Positions 1 through 11,982 of a DNA stretch of 39,646 nucleotides are shown one piece after another. Location of the stretch: the NCBI RefSeq assembly GCF_000227585.1, contig NZ_CAFB01000046.1, positions 1 through 39,646 on the forward strand, in the 5' to 3' direction. Origin of the DNA: Candidatus Glomeribacter gigasporarum BEG34 (GTDB taxonomy: Bacteria; Pseudomonadota; Gammaproteobacteria; Burkholderiales; Burkholderiaceae). The notes under the pieces were generated by a model. The model was not told the DNA's origin. It saw nothing but the letters and a program-made list of their open reading frames with translations, and ran no database searches. Each line of letters begins with the position of its first letter. The first letter of the stretch is position 1. Made by a program: the position numbers and the translations under genes.

Positions 1-1655
<1,655 letters not shown>

Positions 1656-1659
<4 letters not shown>

Positions 1660-3296
1660 GGCTGATCCTCTACTTTGCCGCGCAGCAACGCTTCCGGGTG
1701 CCGTTCAAGATACTCGGCCAGACCGCTGAGCGAACGCAGCGCGCGGGTCAGCGCAGTCAATGCGCGCCGCAGGTCGGTCTGTACCGGCGCGTCCTGTTGC
1801 AGCATAAGGCTCGCTGCGTCAAAAGTTTGTTGGGCAGCCCGCAAGGTATCTTTAGCCTGTGGCGCAAGTTGTGAATTCAAATCTTTAAATAAACGGTTGG
1901 CGTTTTCCAATACATCATTCAGATTCGCGCCAATTTTGTCAAAGGGCACGCGGTCGATTCTGCGTGCAATATCTGCCATTTGCTGCTGCAACTGGTCAAG
2001 CGTATTCGGCATCGTCGGCAATTCGGGCAGCGCGCGCGCAAGATCAAACCGGGTGGGCGCGGCGTTCGGAAAGAGGTCGAGCGCGACATATAACTGACCA
2101 GTAAGCAGATTGCCGGAGCGCAATTGCGCGCGCAGGCCATTTTTGACCAGTGTAGCGAGCAATTGCGCGCGTTGTTGCAGCGCGGGCACAGGTTGCTTTT
2201 TGTGCAGGCGCGTCCTCAGCCGGCTTGGATAGATTTTGATCATGACCGGCATCCGCACGGTTTTTCGGCCAGGCGCATAGTCGATGCCGATTGATTCCAC
2301 TTCGCCAAGCGCGATACCGCGAAAATCGACGGGCGCGCCGCGCGCCAGGCCGCGCAGCGATTGATCGAAATTCAGAAGGATGCGCAGCGGCGGCCCATCG
2401 GGCGCGCGCATCGCTTCTGCTTTATCCGCAGCCAGATAAAAGCGCGCATTGTTCGGCGCCGCCCGCCCGCGCGTCTGGCCGGGCGGCGCTTCAAACGCAA
2501 TTCCGCCAAGCGCAATGGTCACGAGCGATTGGGTATTGAGCTTCAGGCCGCTGGCGTCCAACCGCAAATCCACCCCGCTTGCGTGCCAGAAGCGCGTATT
2601 CATGCCGACGTACTGATCGTAGGGCGCATCGATAAAAATGCGCACCATCACGCCCGCGCCCTCAGGATCGAACTCGATCGCCACCACTCGCCCCACCGAT
2701 AAATTGCGGTAATACACGGGCACGCCGATATCAAGCGAGCCGGCCTGATCGCTGTGCAGCACGAAAGGATGGCCTTTTTGATCGCCGGTCACGGCGGGCG
2801 GCGTTTCAAGTCCGAAAAAATCCCTCTGCGCTTGCGCTGAGCGTCCCGGATCCACGCCAATATAGGCGCCGGACAGGAGCGTATTGAGCCCTGTGACGCC
2901 GCTCGCGGCCACGCGCGGACGTACGATCCAGAAGCGCGCGTCTTTGACGGCAAAGCGCTGCGCCGGCCTGCTCAGCTCCACTTTGACGCGGACATGCGAT
3001 AAGTCTTCGCTCAGCGTCATCGTTTTGACCTCGCCAATATTGACGTTTTTGTATTTGACTTTGGTTTTGCCCGCTTCGATGCCTTCAGCCGTTTTAAATT
3101 GAATCGTAATCGCGGGGCCGCGCTCGAGCAGCGCGCGGACAACAAGCGCTAATCCGAGCAATGCCGCCAGCGCTGGAACCAGCCACACCAGCGACGGCGT
3201 CCAGCGCGCGCGCTTCTGGAGCACAGGGGCTGGAATCGTGTTTGACGCTGCGCCAGGGCGTGTCTGGCGCGCTTGAGGCGTTTTGGGCTCCGTCAT
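1656..3296 (-). CDS. pqiB: Intermembrane transport protein PqiB (three MCE domains)
   Basis: An MCE-family protein that forms a periplasm-spanning tube for lipid transport between the inner and outer membranes. A basic N-terminus is followed by one transmembrane segment at about residues 35-53 (SLVWLVPALAALLGLALVV). Three MCE repeats follow, beginning around residues 57 (TIQFKTAEGIEAGKTKVKY), 175 (GSLDIGVPVYYRNLSVGRV) and 305 (ILLNFDQSLRGLARGAPVDF), with a helical C-terminal region as in PqiB. The 546-residue length is typical. It overlaps pqiA and pqiC by 4 bp (ATGA) on either side, so the three genes form one translationally coupled operon. No damage is visible. Confidence 0.95.
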
Positions 3297-4468
3297 GAGG
3301 ACGCTGTTGAGTCAGGTTCGGGGGAATCCGCTGATCTCCAGATCAGCCGCGGGTCAAACTGCATCGAAGCGAGCATCGTTAGAATCACCACCGCGCCGAA
3401 TGCGAGCGCGCCAGAACCCGCGCTCATCTCGATCAATGTCCCAAAACGCATCAGCGCAACGGTCAGCATCACGACAAAGACATCGAGCATTGACCAGCGG
3501 CCAATGCGTTCAATGAGCCGGTACAGTCGCGCGCGCGCGCGTTGCCCCCCGCGCATGCCGCGCTGCGCGGTGAAAGCGAGCAGCGCGAGCGCGGCCAGTT
3601 TAAGCAGCGGCACGACGACGCTGGCGACAAAAATAATGATGGCAATCGCCCATGAGCCGGAATTCCAGAAAAACACAATCCCGCTGATAATCGTATCGTC
3701 CTGAACGCCGAGCAGTGAGCGGGTATGCATGACTGGCAACAGATTGGCGGGAATATACAGAATGGCGGCGGCGAGCAGCAGCGCCCAGGTGCGACCAATG
3801 CTATTGGTCTTGCGCGGAAAAGAGGAACCGTCAGAGGCGGCGGAATGCCATAAATGGCGCGGCTCGAACGCGCTTAAACACGCGAGCAAAATCGATAATG
3901 CAATAAATGCAAATAAGGCGGGGCCGAGCGTCAAGTCCGCCGCGCGCGACAGTTTCACGAGCGTAATCAAAGTACCCAGCATAAACACTTCGATCATACC
4001 CCACGGCCGCGCCGCCTGAATCAGACGGATCACCGCTTTCACGCCAGGCGCGCGGCGGCCTATCGCCAGCGGCGCGAGCACATAAATCAGCGCCCCCAGT
4101 TCAATCGCGGGAAATAGGACGGTTGAGCCAAACATCATCGCGGCAACCAGATACATTTTTTCCCGCCAGAGCTGACCAATGGCGCCGAGCAGCGTGGCCT
4201 GGCTGCTCATGCCGCTGGTCTGAAGTTCGACAATCGGAAAACTATTGGCGATGATCAACAGAATCGCACTCGTCAATGCGAGCGCGAGCAAGACATCTAT
4301 TCTGCCCGTTGCGCGCCGGAAGAGCACCGCGCCGCAGCGCGCGCAGTGGGCAAGCGCATATTCTCCCAACGGGATTTTGCGGTGCAGCGCAGCGCATTCA
4401 TGACAGGCGATATATTCATCGGGTTCCGTGTCTGGCAACGCATGATATGTGGTCTTGAAGTCTGCCAT
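3293..4468 (-). CDS. pqiA: Paraquat-inducible protein A family, inner-membrane partner of PqiB
   Basis: An integral membrane protein of the PqiA/LetA family, first gene of pqiABC. From the chosen start the N-terminal cytoplasmic region carries a rubredoxin-like four-Cys motif (C22, C25, C42, C45), followed by several hydrophobic segments in two repeated halves; the second half lacks its own CXXC pair. The start was placed at the ATG preceding ADFKTTYHALPD; an ATG 12 codons upstream would overlap the divergent gene at 4481. The two divergent starts leave 12 bp between them, so any promoter must lie inside neighbouring coding sequence. The 3' end overlaps pqiB by 4 bp. Confidence 0.9.
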   Translation of the reverse strand: MADFKTTYHALPDTEPDEYIACHECAALHRKIPLGEYALAHCARCGAVLFRRATGRIDVLLALALTSAILLIIANSFPIVELQTSGMSSQATLLGAIGQLWREKMYLVAAMMFGSTVLFPAIELGALIYVLAPLAIGRRAPGVKAVIRLIQAARPWGMIEVFMLGTLITLVKLSRAADLTLGPALFAFIALSILLACLSAFEPRHLWHSAASDGSSFPRKTNSIGRTWALLLAAAILYIPANLLPVMHTRSLLGVQDDTIISGIVFFWNSGSWAIAIIIFVASVVVPLLKLAALALLAFTAQRGMRGGQRARARLYRLIERIGRWSMLDVFVVMLTVALMRFGTLIEMSAGSGALAFGAVVILTMLASMQFDPRLIWRSADSPEPDSTASS

Positions 4469-4480
4469 ACAATTTTTACC

Positions 4481-5581
4481 ATGCCTGCGTTCAATACCCT
4501 GCATTTATTATTACCTTTTTCATTGCCTGCGCGCGCAATGATGGATGCGCCCGTGACACACGGGCAATGGCCCGCATTTTCTGCCTTCATTGCGCGCGCC
4601 CGGCAGGTTGAACACGTGCGCGAACTGGCGTTTGCCCGCGCATTGCCGCATCAGCGCTGGCTCGCCCGCTATTTTGGCGCGCTGAAAGATCAGCGCCGTG
4701 ATGCAGCGCCCCTTGCGCCGTATATGCAGCTTGCAGATTGTATCGAGGCGGGCATGCCCGCTCCGCAAGCGATGGAGAATATGGATGGAGCAGTCTGGGG
4801 CTGTATCGAGCCGGTGCATGTACGGATTGCGCATGATCATCTGGTGCTGACGGAGCCGGCTCAACTTGCGCTCTCGGCACACGAAGCCGCTCAATTGCTG
4901 AACGCGGCGCGCCCTGTTGCAGCTGCACTGGGCATTGCGCTTGTGGCGCCAACGCCGTTGCGCTGGTATGTGCGCGACCCTCTACTGACAACTCTGAATT
5001 GCGCATCGCCGCAGGCGGCTGCCGGACGCAATATCGAGATTTGGCTGCCCGCCCGTTCAGACACCGGCGGGCGCTCGCTCGCCTGGATGAAATTGCAAAA
5101 TGAGGTGCAAATGGCGTGGTTTGAGCATCCCGTCAACCGCGCGCGCGAAACGCGCGGCGCGCCGCCCGTCAATTCAATCTGGCTGCACGGCTGCGGTGGC
5201 CTGCAATCGGTTGAGCGTTCTTTCTCGCATCTCTATAGCCATCAAATTGCCACGCGCGGCCTGGGATTTGCGGCGCGCGCTGAGGTCAAACCATTGCCCG
5301 AAAGCTTCGATGTCTTGTCTACCCAGCGCGCGACAATTTTTGCTGAACTGGATACGCTGACTCCAGCTTTTACCGCGCGCGACTGGCCGGCCTGGCGCGC
5401 CGCATTGGCCGATCTGGAACGCCGCTGGTTTGCGCCCGCCTGCGCGGCGCTGCACGGCGGCGCATTACGCAGATTGACGCTTACGCTCAGCGGTGAGGCG
5501 AGCGCCCTCACCCTGACCGCAACCCGCGCCGATCTATACAAATTCTGGCGGCGGACTTTGTTTGGGTCGTTACTGGCATAA
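4481..5581 (+). CDS. RpfE-type / ApgM-like conserved protein
   Basis: This resembles the conserved betaproteobacterial protein usually encoded beside recJ and annotated as RpfE-type regulatory protein or cofactor-independent phosphoglycerate mutase-like. It is about 366 residues from MPAFNTLHLLLPFSLPAR. Landmarks are the opening LHLLLPFSLP and the central SIWLHGCGGL segment, which matches the NSxWxxGxG region of this group. The true activity is not established by sequence: I do not see a convincing complete set of phosphoglycerate mutase metal ligands. Upstream in-frame ATGs are rejected because they lie inside pqiA. recJ, the usual neighbour, is absent from this window. Confidence 0.7.
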   Translation: MPAFNTLHLLLPFSLPARAMMDAPVTHGQWPAFSAFIARARQVEHVRELAFARALPHQRWLARYFGALKDQRRDAAPLAPYMQLADCIEAGMPAPQAMENMDGAVWGCIEPVHVRIAHDHLVLTEPAQLALSAHEAAQLLNAARPVAAALGIALVAPTPLRWYVRDPLLTTLNCASPQAAAGRNIEIWLPARSDTGGRSLAWMKLQNEVQMAWFEHPVNRARETRGAPPVNSIWLHGCGGLQSVERSFSHLYSHQIATRGLGFAARAEVKPLPESFDVLSTQRATIFAELDTLTPAFTARDWPAWRAALADLERRWFAPACAALHGGALRRLTLTLSGEASALTLTATRADLYKFWRRTLFGSLLA

Positions 5582-5631
5582 GGCGCTCACCATGCAACGG
5601 TATGGCTTAGGGGGCAGATGACTTTTCGCGT

Positions 5632-5747
5632 AAGCGCACACGCAAACAAGTCTTTCCAGAGGAGAGGAATGGGGGGTGCCGTGGGGTGTTTTGCAGCAGT
5701 GGTTCGGTCTGCCGGATGCGGCGATGGAAGAAACGCTGCACATTTAA
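5632..5747 (+). pseudogene. IS5-family transposase N-terminal scrap
   Basis: Two short reading-frame pieces match the start of IS5-family transposases. A KRTRKQVFPEE-like piece at 5632 is followed, after a frameshift and internal deletion, by VLQQWFGLPDAAMEETLH, which corresponds to the conserved LLQQWxxLSDxAMEEAL stretch. It ends in a stop at 5747. There is no complete element and no clear terminal repeats here. The remainder of 5582-5781 shows nothing else recognisable. Confidence 0.6.
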
Positions 5748-5781
5748 AAACCGGTTAGAGATTAGCCCACAGGAGAGAAAA

Positions 5782-7504
<1,723 letters not shown>

Positions 7505-7534
7505 GGATAGTATAAATCTCCTAGAGCGCTCTAA

Positions 7535-7675
7535 GAACCTGTTCACGATCTTACTGCGCGCCCGTGAGCCTGCGTCGGGCGGTGCTCGGAATCCTCACAT
7601 ATATCAATATGCTCTGGTTCCTGCGCTCCGTCCTCCTTGGCTGACAGGCGCTCGTGACAGATCGTGAACAGGTTC
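7535..7675. mobile_element. 141-bp IS5-type MITE between lysS and prfB
   Basis: Perfect inverted ends GAACCTGTTCACGATCT (7535-7551) and AGATCGTGAACAGGTTC (7659-7675) are flanked by TAA on both sides (7532-7534 and 7676-7678), a 3-bp TNA-type duplication typical of some IS5 subgroups. There is no coding capacity. The same terminal repeat, with one base change, closes the IS5-family transposase remnant at 15872-15889, so this is probably a non-autonomous derivative of that element. Its insertion separates prfB from lysS, normally closely linked, and provides the last base of the prfB stop codon. Confidence 0.88.
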
Positions 7676-8779
7676 TAAACGCGCTGTTTCAAACTCTCAA
7701 CAATAAATAGATCAATATCCCCGTCGAGCACCGCGCGTGTATTGCTGGTTTCAACGCCCGTGCGCAAATCTTTGACGCGGCTTTGATCAAGCACATACGA
7801 ACGGATTTGACGGCCCCAGCCGACATCGGTTTTGCTGGCCTCAAGCGTGGCCTGTTCAGACTGGCGTTTGCGAAGTTCGGCTTCATATAGACGCGCCCTC
7901 AGCATGGCCATCGCTTCGGCGCGATTGCGGTGCTGCGAACGGTCATTCTGACATTGCACAACGATGCCGCTTGGCAAGTGCGTCATCCGGATCGCCGAAT
8001 CGGTCTTGTTGACATGCTGCCCGCCTGCGCCGGAGGCGCGAAAAGTATCAATGCGCAAATCAGCGGGATTGATCTCGATGCTGATTGCATCGTCAACTTC
8101 GGGATAGACAAATACTGATGCAAACGACGTATGCCGGCTGCCGCCCGAATCGAAGGGCGATTTACGCACCAGGCGATGGATGCCCGTTTCAGTGCGCAGC
8201 GTGCCGTATGCATATTCGCCTTCCACCTTGATCGTGGCGCGCTTGATACCCGCCACCTCGCCTGCCGTTTCCTCAAGCAGAGCCGTCTGAAACCCTTTGC
8301 GCTCACAATAGCGTAGATACAGTCTAAGCAGCATTGCCGCCCAGTCGCACGCTTCGGTGCCGCCCGCACCCGCCTGAAAATCGATAAAACAATGATTGGG
8401 ATCGGCGGGTTGATCGAACATACGGCGGAATTCGATTTCTGCGATGCGCATATCCAGCGCCCTCGCTTCTGCGGCGCTGGATGTCAGCATGGCTTCATCG
8501 GCGTCCGCGCGCGCCAGATCGAACAGTTCACGCGCATCGCGGGTATCCGCATCCAGCGCAGTCAGCGTAAGGACCGTGTTTTCCAGCCCCTTTTTTTCTT
8601 TGCCAAGCGCCTGTGCGCGTTCCGAACTATTCCAGACGTTCGGGTCCTCCAGTTCTGTGTTGAGCGCCTCTAAACGCGCTGCCTTGGCGTCAACGTCAAA
8701 GTAACCTCCATAACGCATCAACGCGCTGGCGTACCTCTTGCAGCAAAGCATCGACCGTATTGAGTTGTTCAGCTTCCAT
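7675..8779 (-). CDS. prfB: Peptide chain release factor 2 (programmed +1 frameshift)
   Basis: RF2 recognises UGA and UAA and triggers peptide release. The true start is the ATG at 8779 ([16 protein letters not shown]). After 27 codons the zero frame meets TGA, and translation shifts +1 into [20 protein letters not shown]. The conserved GGQ motif lies in [18 protein letters not shown] and the C-terminal helix ends in ESLKQRV. The stop codon TAG is formed at the end of the MITE at 7535-7675. In relatives recJ lies upstream and lysS downstream; recJ is missing here. Confidence 0.95.
8695..8709 (-). promoter_or_regulatory. prfB programmed frameshift site
   Basis: On the coding strand a Shine-Dalgarno-like GGAGG (8709-8705) is followed by TTA and then the slippery CTT TGA C (8701-8695). 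This is the standard autoregulatory RF2 arrangement: when RF2 is scarce, ribosomes pause at UGA and slip +1. Confidence 0.92.
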
Positions 8780-8960
8780 TCAGGTAAATCCATTCAAAAC
8801 AAAAGTTCATATTGTAAGTGCGGGATGCGCTATTTGCAGCTCTTTTCTGTTTGTCCCAGGCCGTTGATCTTAAATGAAGAAGCGCACAACGGACAAAAAA
8901 TATCCAGACAAAATATTTTCAGATGAGCGGATAGACCCATTGCCCGCTCAAGTACAGAAA

Positions 8961-9020
8961 TCACCGCAACGGTAATGGGAACAGGTCATTCCTTTCTTCT
9001 TCTATCCGCCTGAAGGTTTC
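8961..9020 (+). pseudogene. Probable IS256-family transposase scrap
   Basis: A short frame reads SPQR, a stop, then WEQVIPFFFYPPE, which matches the conserved 'WxxVIPFFAYPPEVR' stretch of IS256-family (mutator) transposases. Only about 20 codons remain. The surrounding 8780-9039 holds no other recognisable gene. Confidence 0.5.
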
Positions 9021-9027
9021 TTGGGAG

Positions 9028-9042
9028 TCGTAACAGGTTCTA
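9028..9042 (-). repeat. Solo IS5-type terminal repeat at gspD stop
   Basis: Read on the gspD strand, the stop codon TAG is followed by AACCTGTTACGA, one base short of the IS5-type terminal repeat TAGAACCTGTTCACGATCT seen at 7535 and 15889. It is short and degenerate, so moderate confidence only. Confidence 0.45.
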
Positions 9043-11292
9043 AGGCTGGCCAAGCGGTAAGCCCGCAGGCCAGCCATCGGGGGCGGGGACGCGCTCGAAC
9101 GGTTGGGCGTTGTTTACAGGCGGAGAAGAGGGCAGAGAGGGGAAATGCTCTAGCATTGCAGGGTTGCGCGTTTGCGGCGCCAGCGTCGGGTCCGGCGCGC
9201 CGTCTTCAGGCGTTGAGGACGGCGGCGCCTTTGGCATCACCGGCGTATCCTGGTCGCGCAGAATCCGGTTGCCGCTTTCAAACTCATATGTGCGCACGCG
9301 CATCCTGTCGTAGCGGTCCAGCGAAATGCGCTGTGCCGCATGCGCATCGCGCAAAATCATCGGGCGCAAAAAGACCATGAGATTGGTTTTCGCGCGATTT
9401 TTATGTTCATAACGGAACAGGCCGCCAATGACCGGTATGTCGCCAAGCCAGGGCACCTTTGTATGACTGTCCTTATATGCGTCCTGCAATAAGCCGCCGA
9501 GTACGACGATCTGACCATCATCAGCCAGGAGGGTGCTCTGAATAAAGCGTTTGTTCAGGATCACGCCGCTTGGAGAGTCTGGGCTGGAGATATTTGAATC
9601 TTCCTGGTAAATCTTGAGCTGGATGACGCCGCCCTCAGTGATCTGCGGTTTGATATTGAGCACAATGCCCACATCCTTGCGGTCAAAAGTCTGGAACGGC
9701 GTGCCGGATGTGCCGCCGCCCTGTTGCGCGTATGAACCCACCAGAATCGGGACATTCTGGCCGACCAGCATCTTCGCCGTCTCATTATCCAGCGTCACCA
9801 TCGTCGGCGTCGAGAGCACATTGGCGCTGCCCAGAGCGCTGAGCGCCTGTAGCAGCCCCCCTAATCCAAATAATTTCCCGAAATTGCGCAAATAACCAAT
9901 ATTTAAGCCTGGAGCGGGCGGCGTGAGTCCGCTTGGGTTGCCTTGCGCCAGTTGATTCAATCCTTGTGAAAGACCGATGATATTCGTCCCTGGCGTCTCG
10001 CCCAGATTGGTTCCTGCATAGACATTGTCCCGTCCAAGCAAAAATTGCCACTGAATGCCAAAGCGCGCAATATCGGAAGATGAAATTTCGACGATCAGGG
10101 ATTCGATATAGATTTGCGCGCGCCGCTGATCCAGTTGATCAATCACCCGACGCAGATTCCGGTAGACCGGATCGGGGGCCGTGATGACAAGCGAATTCGT
10201 CGCGGGGTCGGCCTGAATCACGCCGCCGGGCGCGGCATCCATGCTCGCGTCCTTGCTCTCCCCCGCCAATCCAGCCAGCCCGGCCAGCTTGGCGAGTCCA
10301 TCCGGGCCGCCAGACAGGCCGTCTTTCTGCGCGCCCGTTGGCAGCGGCGGCAGGGCCAGTATGCCCGGTTTACCGCCCTCTTCCCCGGATGTGGCCAACG
10401 CTGCGCCTGTACCGCTGCCTTTGCCTAGCACGCCGCGCAGGGTCTTGGCGAGCTGCACCGCACTGGCGTGCCGCAATGAGACCACGTGGATATTGCCTGG
10501 CTCGCGCGTTGGCGTATCCAGTTTCGCGATCAGTTTTTTCGCCGCTTGGAGCCGCGCCGCGCTTGACGCGCGCAACAATACCGCGTTGGTGCGCGGGTCT
10601 GCCTGCACCGATATTCTCAGATTCGCATCCGCGTTACCGATCGCGCCCGGATCGAGAATTCTCTGCAATTGCCCGGCCACATCAATCGCATTCGCATTTT
10701 CAACCGGCACCACTTCAACCTGCTGGCTCGCGGCGGTATCGATACTGGCGATAATCGCGGCAATGCGACGCAGATTGTCCGCGTAATCGGTAATCACAAT
10801 TGTATTGCTGGCCGGATAGGCGGTGATCGGGTTATTGGGCGCCACCAGCGGGCGCAGGATGGGTATTAAAGTATTTGCCGATTCATGGCGGAGCCGGAAA
10901 ACCTGTGTGATGATCTGGTCGCCGCGCGCTCTCGGCATATTGCCCACAACCACCGGCGCGCCTTGCGTTTTGGCGTCGGCTTCAGGGACCACTTTCCATA
11001 TCCCGTACTCGTTGACCAGCGCAAAGCCTTGCATGCGCAACGCGGATTGCAGCGTCTTGAGCGCCTGCGCTTCAGGGACCGGTTCGTCCGCCACAAGATT
11101 CAATTCCCCTTTGACGCGCGGATCGACAATGATGGTTTTGCCGGTTGCGGCGCCAATCGCCTTGGCGACCTGATCGACCGGCGCCTTTACAAAATTCAGG
11201 GTGACAGGCGCGGCGAATGCAGAAACAGATACGGCGCCTGACCCTAACCATAGGATAAATAGCGCGCTGCGCAGAGTTTGGGCTAAGGTCAT
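9040..11292 (-). CDS. gspD: Type II secretion system secretin GspD
   Basis: Forms the outer-membrane ring through which the type II secretion system exports folded proteins. The start is set at MTLAQTLRSALFILWLGSG, giving a cleavable signal peptide ending about AFAA. The N0 domain follows (LNFVKAPVDQVAKAIGAATG), then N1-N3 repeats, then the secretin core with LSTPTMVTLDNETAKMLVGQ and VPWLGDIPVIGGLFRY. The N3 loop carries an Ala/Gly/Lys-rich insert with a LAGLAGLAG run, and the C-terminus is Pro-rich. About 750 residues is normal. No other gsp gene is adjacent, but pilB/pilC/pilD homologues lie 8-11 kb away. It is divergent from a lytic transglycosylase, with 66 bp between starts. Confidence 0.95.
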   Translation of the reverse strand: MTLAQTLRSALFILWLGSGAVSVSAFAAPVTLNFVKAPVDQVAKAIGAATGKTIIVDPRVKGELNLVADEPVPEAQALKTLQSALRMQGFALVNEYGIWKVVPEADAKTQGAPVVVGNMPRARGDQIITQVFRLRHESANTLIPILRPLVAPNNPITAYPASNTIVITDYADNLRRIAAIIASIDTAASQQVEVVPVENANAIDVAGQLQRILDPGAIGNADANLRISVQADPRTNAVLLRASSAARLQAAKKLIAKLDTPTREPGNIHVVSLRHASAVQLAKTLRGVLGKGSGTGAALATSGEEGGKPGILALPPLPTGAQKDGLSGGPDGLAKLAGLAGLAGESKDASMDAAPGGVIQADPATNSLVITAPDPVYRNLRRVIDQLDQRRAQIYIESLIVEISSSDIARFGIQWQFLLGRDNVYAGTNLGETPGTNIIGLSQGLNQLAQGNPSGLTPPAPGLNIGYLRNFGKLFGLGGLLQALSALGSANVLSTPTMVTLDNETAKMLVGQNVPILVGSYAQQGGGTSGTPFQTFDRKDVGIVLNIKPQITEGGVIQLKIYQEDSNISSPDSPSGVILNKRFIQSTLLADDGQIVVLGGLLQDAYKDSHTKVPWLGDIPVIGGLFRYEHKNRAKTNLMVFLRPMILRDAHAAQRISLDRYDRMRVRTYEFESGNRILRDQDTPVMPKAPPSSTPEDGAPDPTLAPQTRNPAMLEHFPSLPSSPPVNNAQPFERVPAPDGWPAGLPLGQP

Positions 11293-11358
11293 GAATTCGG
11301 GTTCACTGAAAAATGCGCTCGCGTGGGCAAAAACATTCATTCCCTTTGGAAAACGAAA

Positions 11359-11799
11359 ATGCTTAAACCCCTTCTCCACCTGTCCGCCGGCATTCTGATG
11401 ATCTGGACGATGCCGCTTGCGTGCGCGGACTGTTTTGAGGATGCAGCGCGCTATCAAAGCGTTAACCCGCAGATTTTACGCGCGATTGCCTGGCTCGAAT
11501 CGCGCAATCGCGCGGACGCGGTGCACAAAAATAACAACGGTTCCACCGATTACGGATTGATGCAGATCAACTCAGTCCATCTTGCCGCACTTTCGCGTTA
11601 CGGCATTGTCCCAGAAATGCTGATGCATCCGTGCGTGAGTATCTATATTGCCGCCTGGCATCTGCGCCAGAAGATGAACCGCCACGGCAATACCTGGCAA
11701 GCGGTTGGCGCTTATCATTCAGAAAAGCCTGAACGTCGCCACTGGTACGCGCGGCAGATCATTCAAATCCTCAGAAAACAGAGTATGTCCAAAGAGTAG
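11359..11799 (+). CDS. Small secreted lytic transglycosylase (IagB/VirB1-like)
   Basis: A specialised SLT-domain muramidase of the kind that opens peptidoglycan for envelope-spanning machines. The chosen start MLKPLLHLSAGILMIW follows a GGAAAACGAAA leader; an ATG 12 codons earlier is possible. A signal peptide (ending near LACA) is followed by the SLT core: the catalytic Glu is in AIAWLESRN, then YGLMQINSVHL and AAWHLRQKM. At ~146 residues it is typical of IagB/BfpH-type enzymes. Its divergent pairing with gspD suggests it serves secretin or pilus assembly, which is an inference. A 104-bp repeat follows the stop. Confidence 0.88.
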   Translation: MLKPLLHLSAGILMIWTMPLACADCFEDAARYQSVNPQILRAIAWLESRNRADAVHKNNNGSTDYGLMQINSVHLAALSRYGIVPEMLMHPCVSIYIAAWHLRQKMNRHGNTWQAVGAYHSEKPERRHWYARQIIQILRKQSMSKE

Positions 11800-11809
11800 A
11801 GAACCTCTG

Positions 11810-11913
11810 CAGGAGTGTTGCACAGCCGCGCTGGCAAGGCGCGCCTTTGCTGCCAGTACAGCGAGTACGGCAAGGAGGCGCAACGCCGCTAGTGTGGCTG
11901 TGCAACACTCCTG
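11810..11913. repeat. 104-bp inverted-repeat element (MITE-like)
   Basis: Perfect 18-bp inverted ends CAGGAGTGTTGCACAGCC (11810-11827) and GGCTGTGCAACACTCCTG (11896-11913) enclose a GC-rich core. The core (..CGTACTCGCTGTACTGGC.. on the minus strand) resembles the centre of the pqiC element at 1540-1642, although the ends differ. There is no coding capacity and no clear target duplication. It lies between the transglycosylase gene and clpB, where it could fold as a long hairpin. Confidence 0.8.
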
Positions 11914-11982
11914 TTCCGTTGAAAAGCCTGGCTTTGCCCTCAATTGGATGAGAACTTCGTTGTCCGATAAAAAAACGTCGCT

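Noticed and set aside
9144-9156. CTAGAGCATTTCC inside gspD as another stop-codon repeat
   Set aside because: Only about 10 bases match, no second arm, and it is within an uninterrupted coding frame; chance is adequate.
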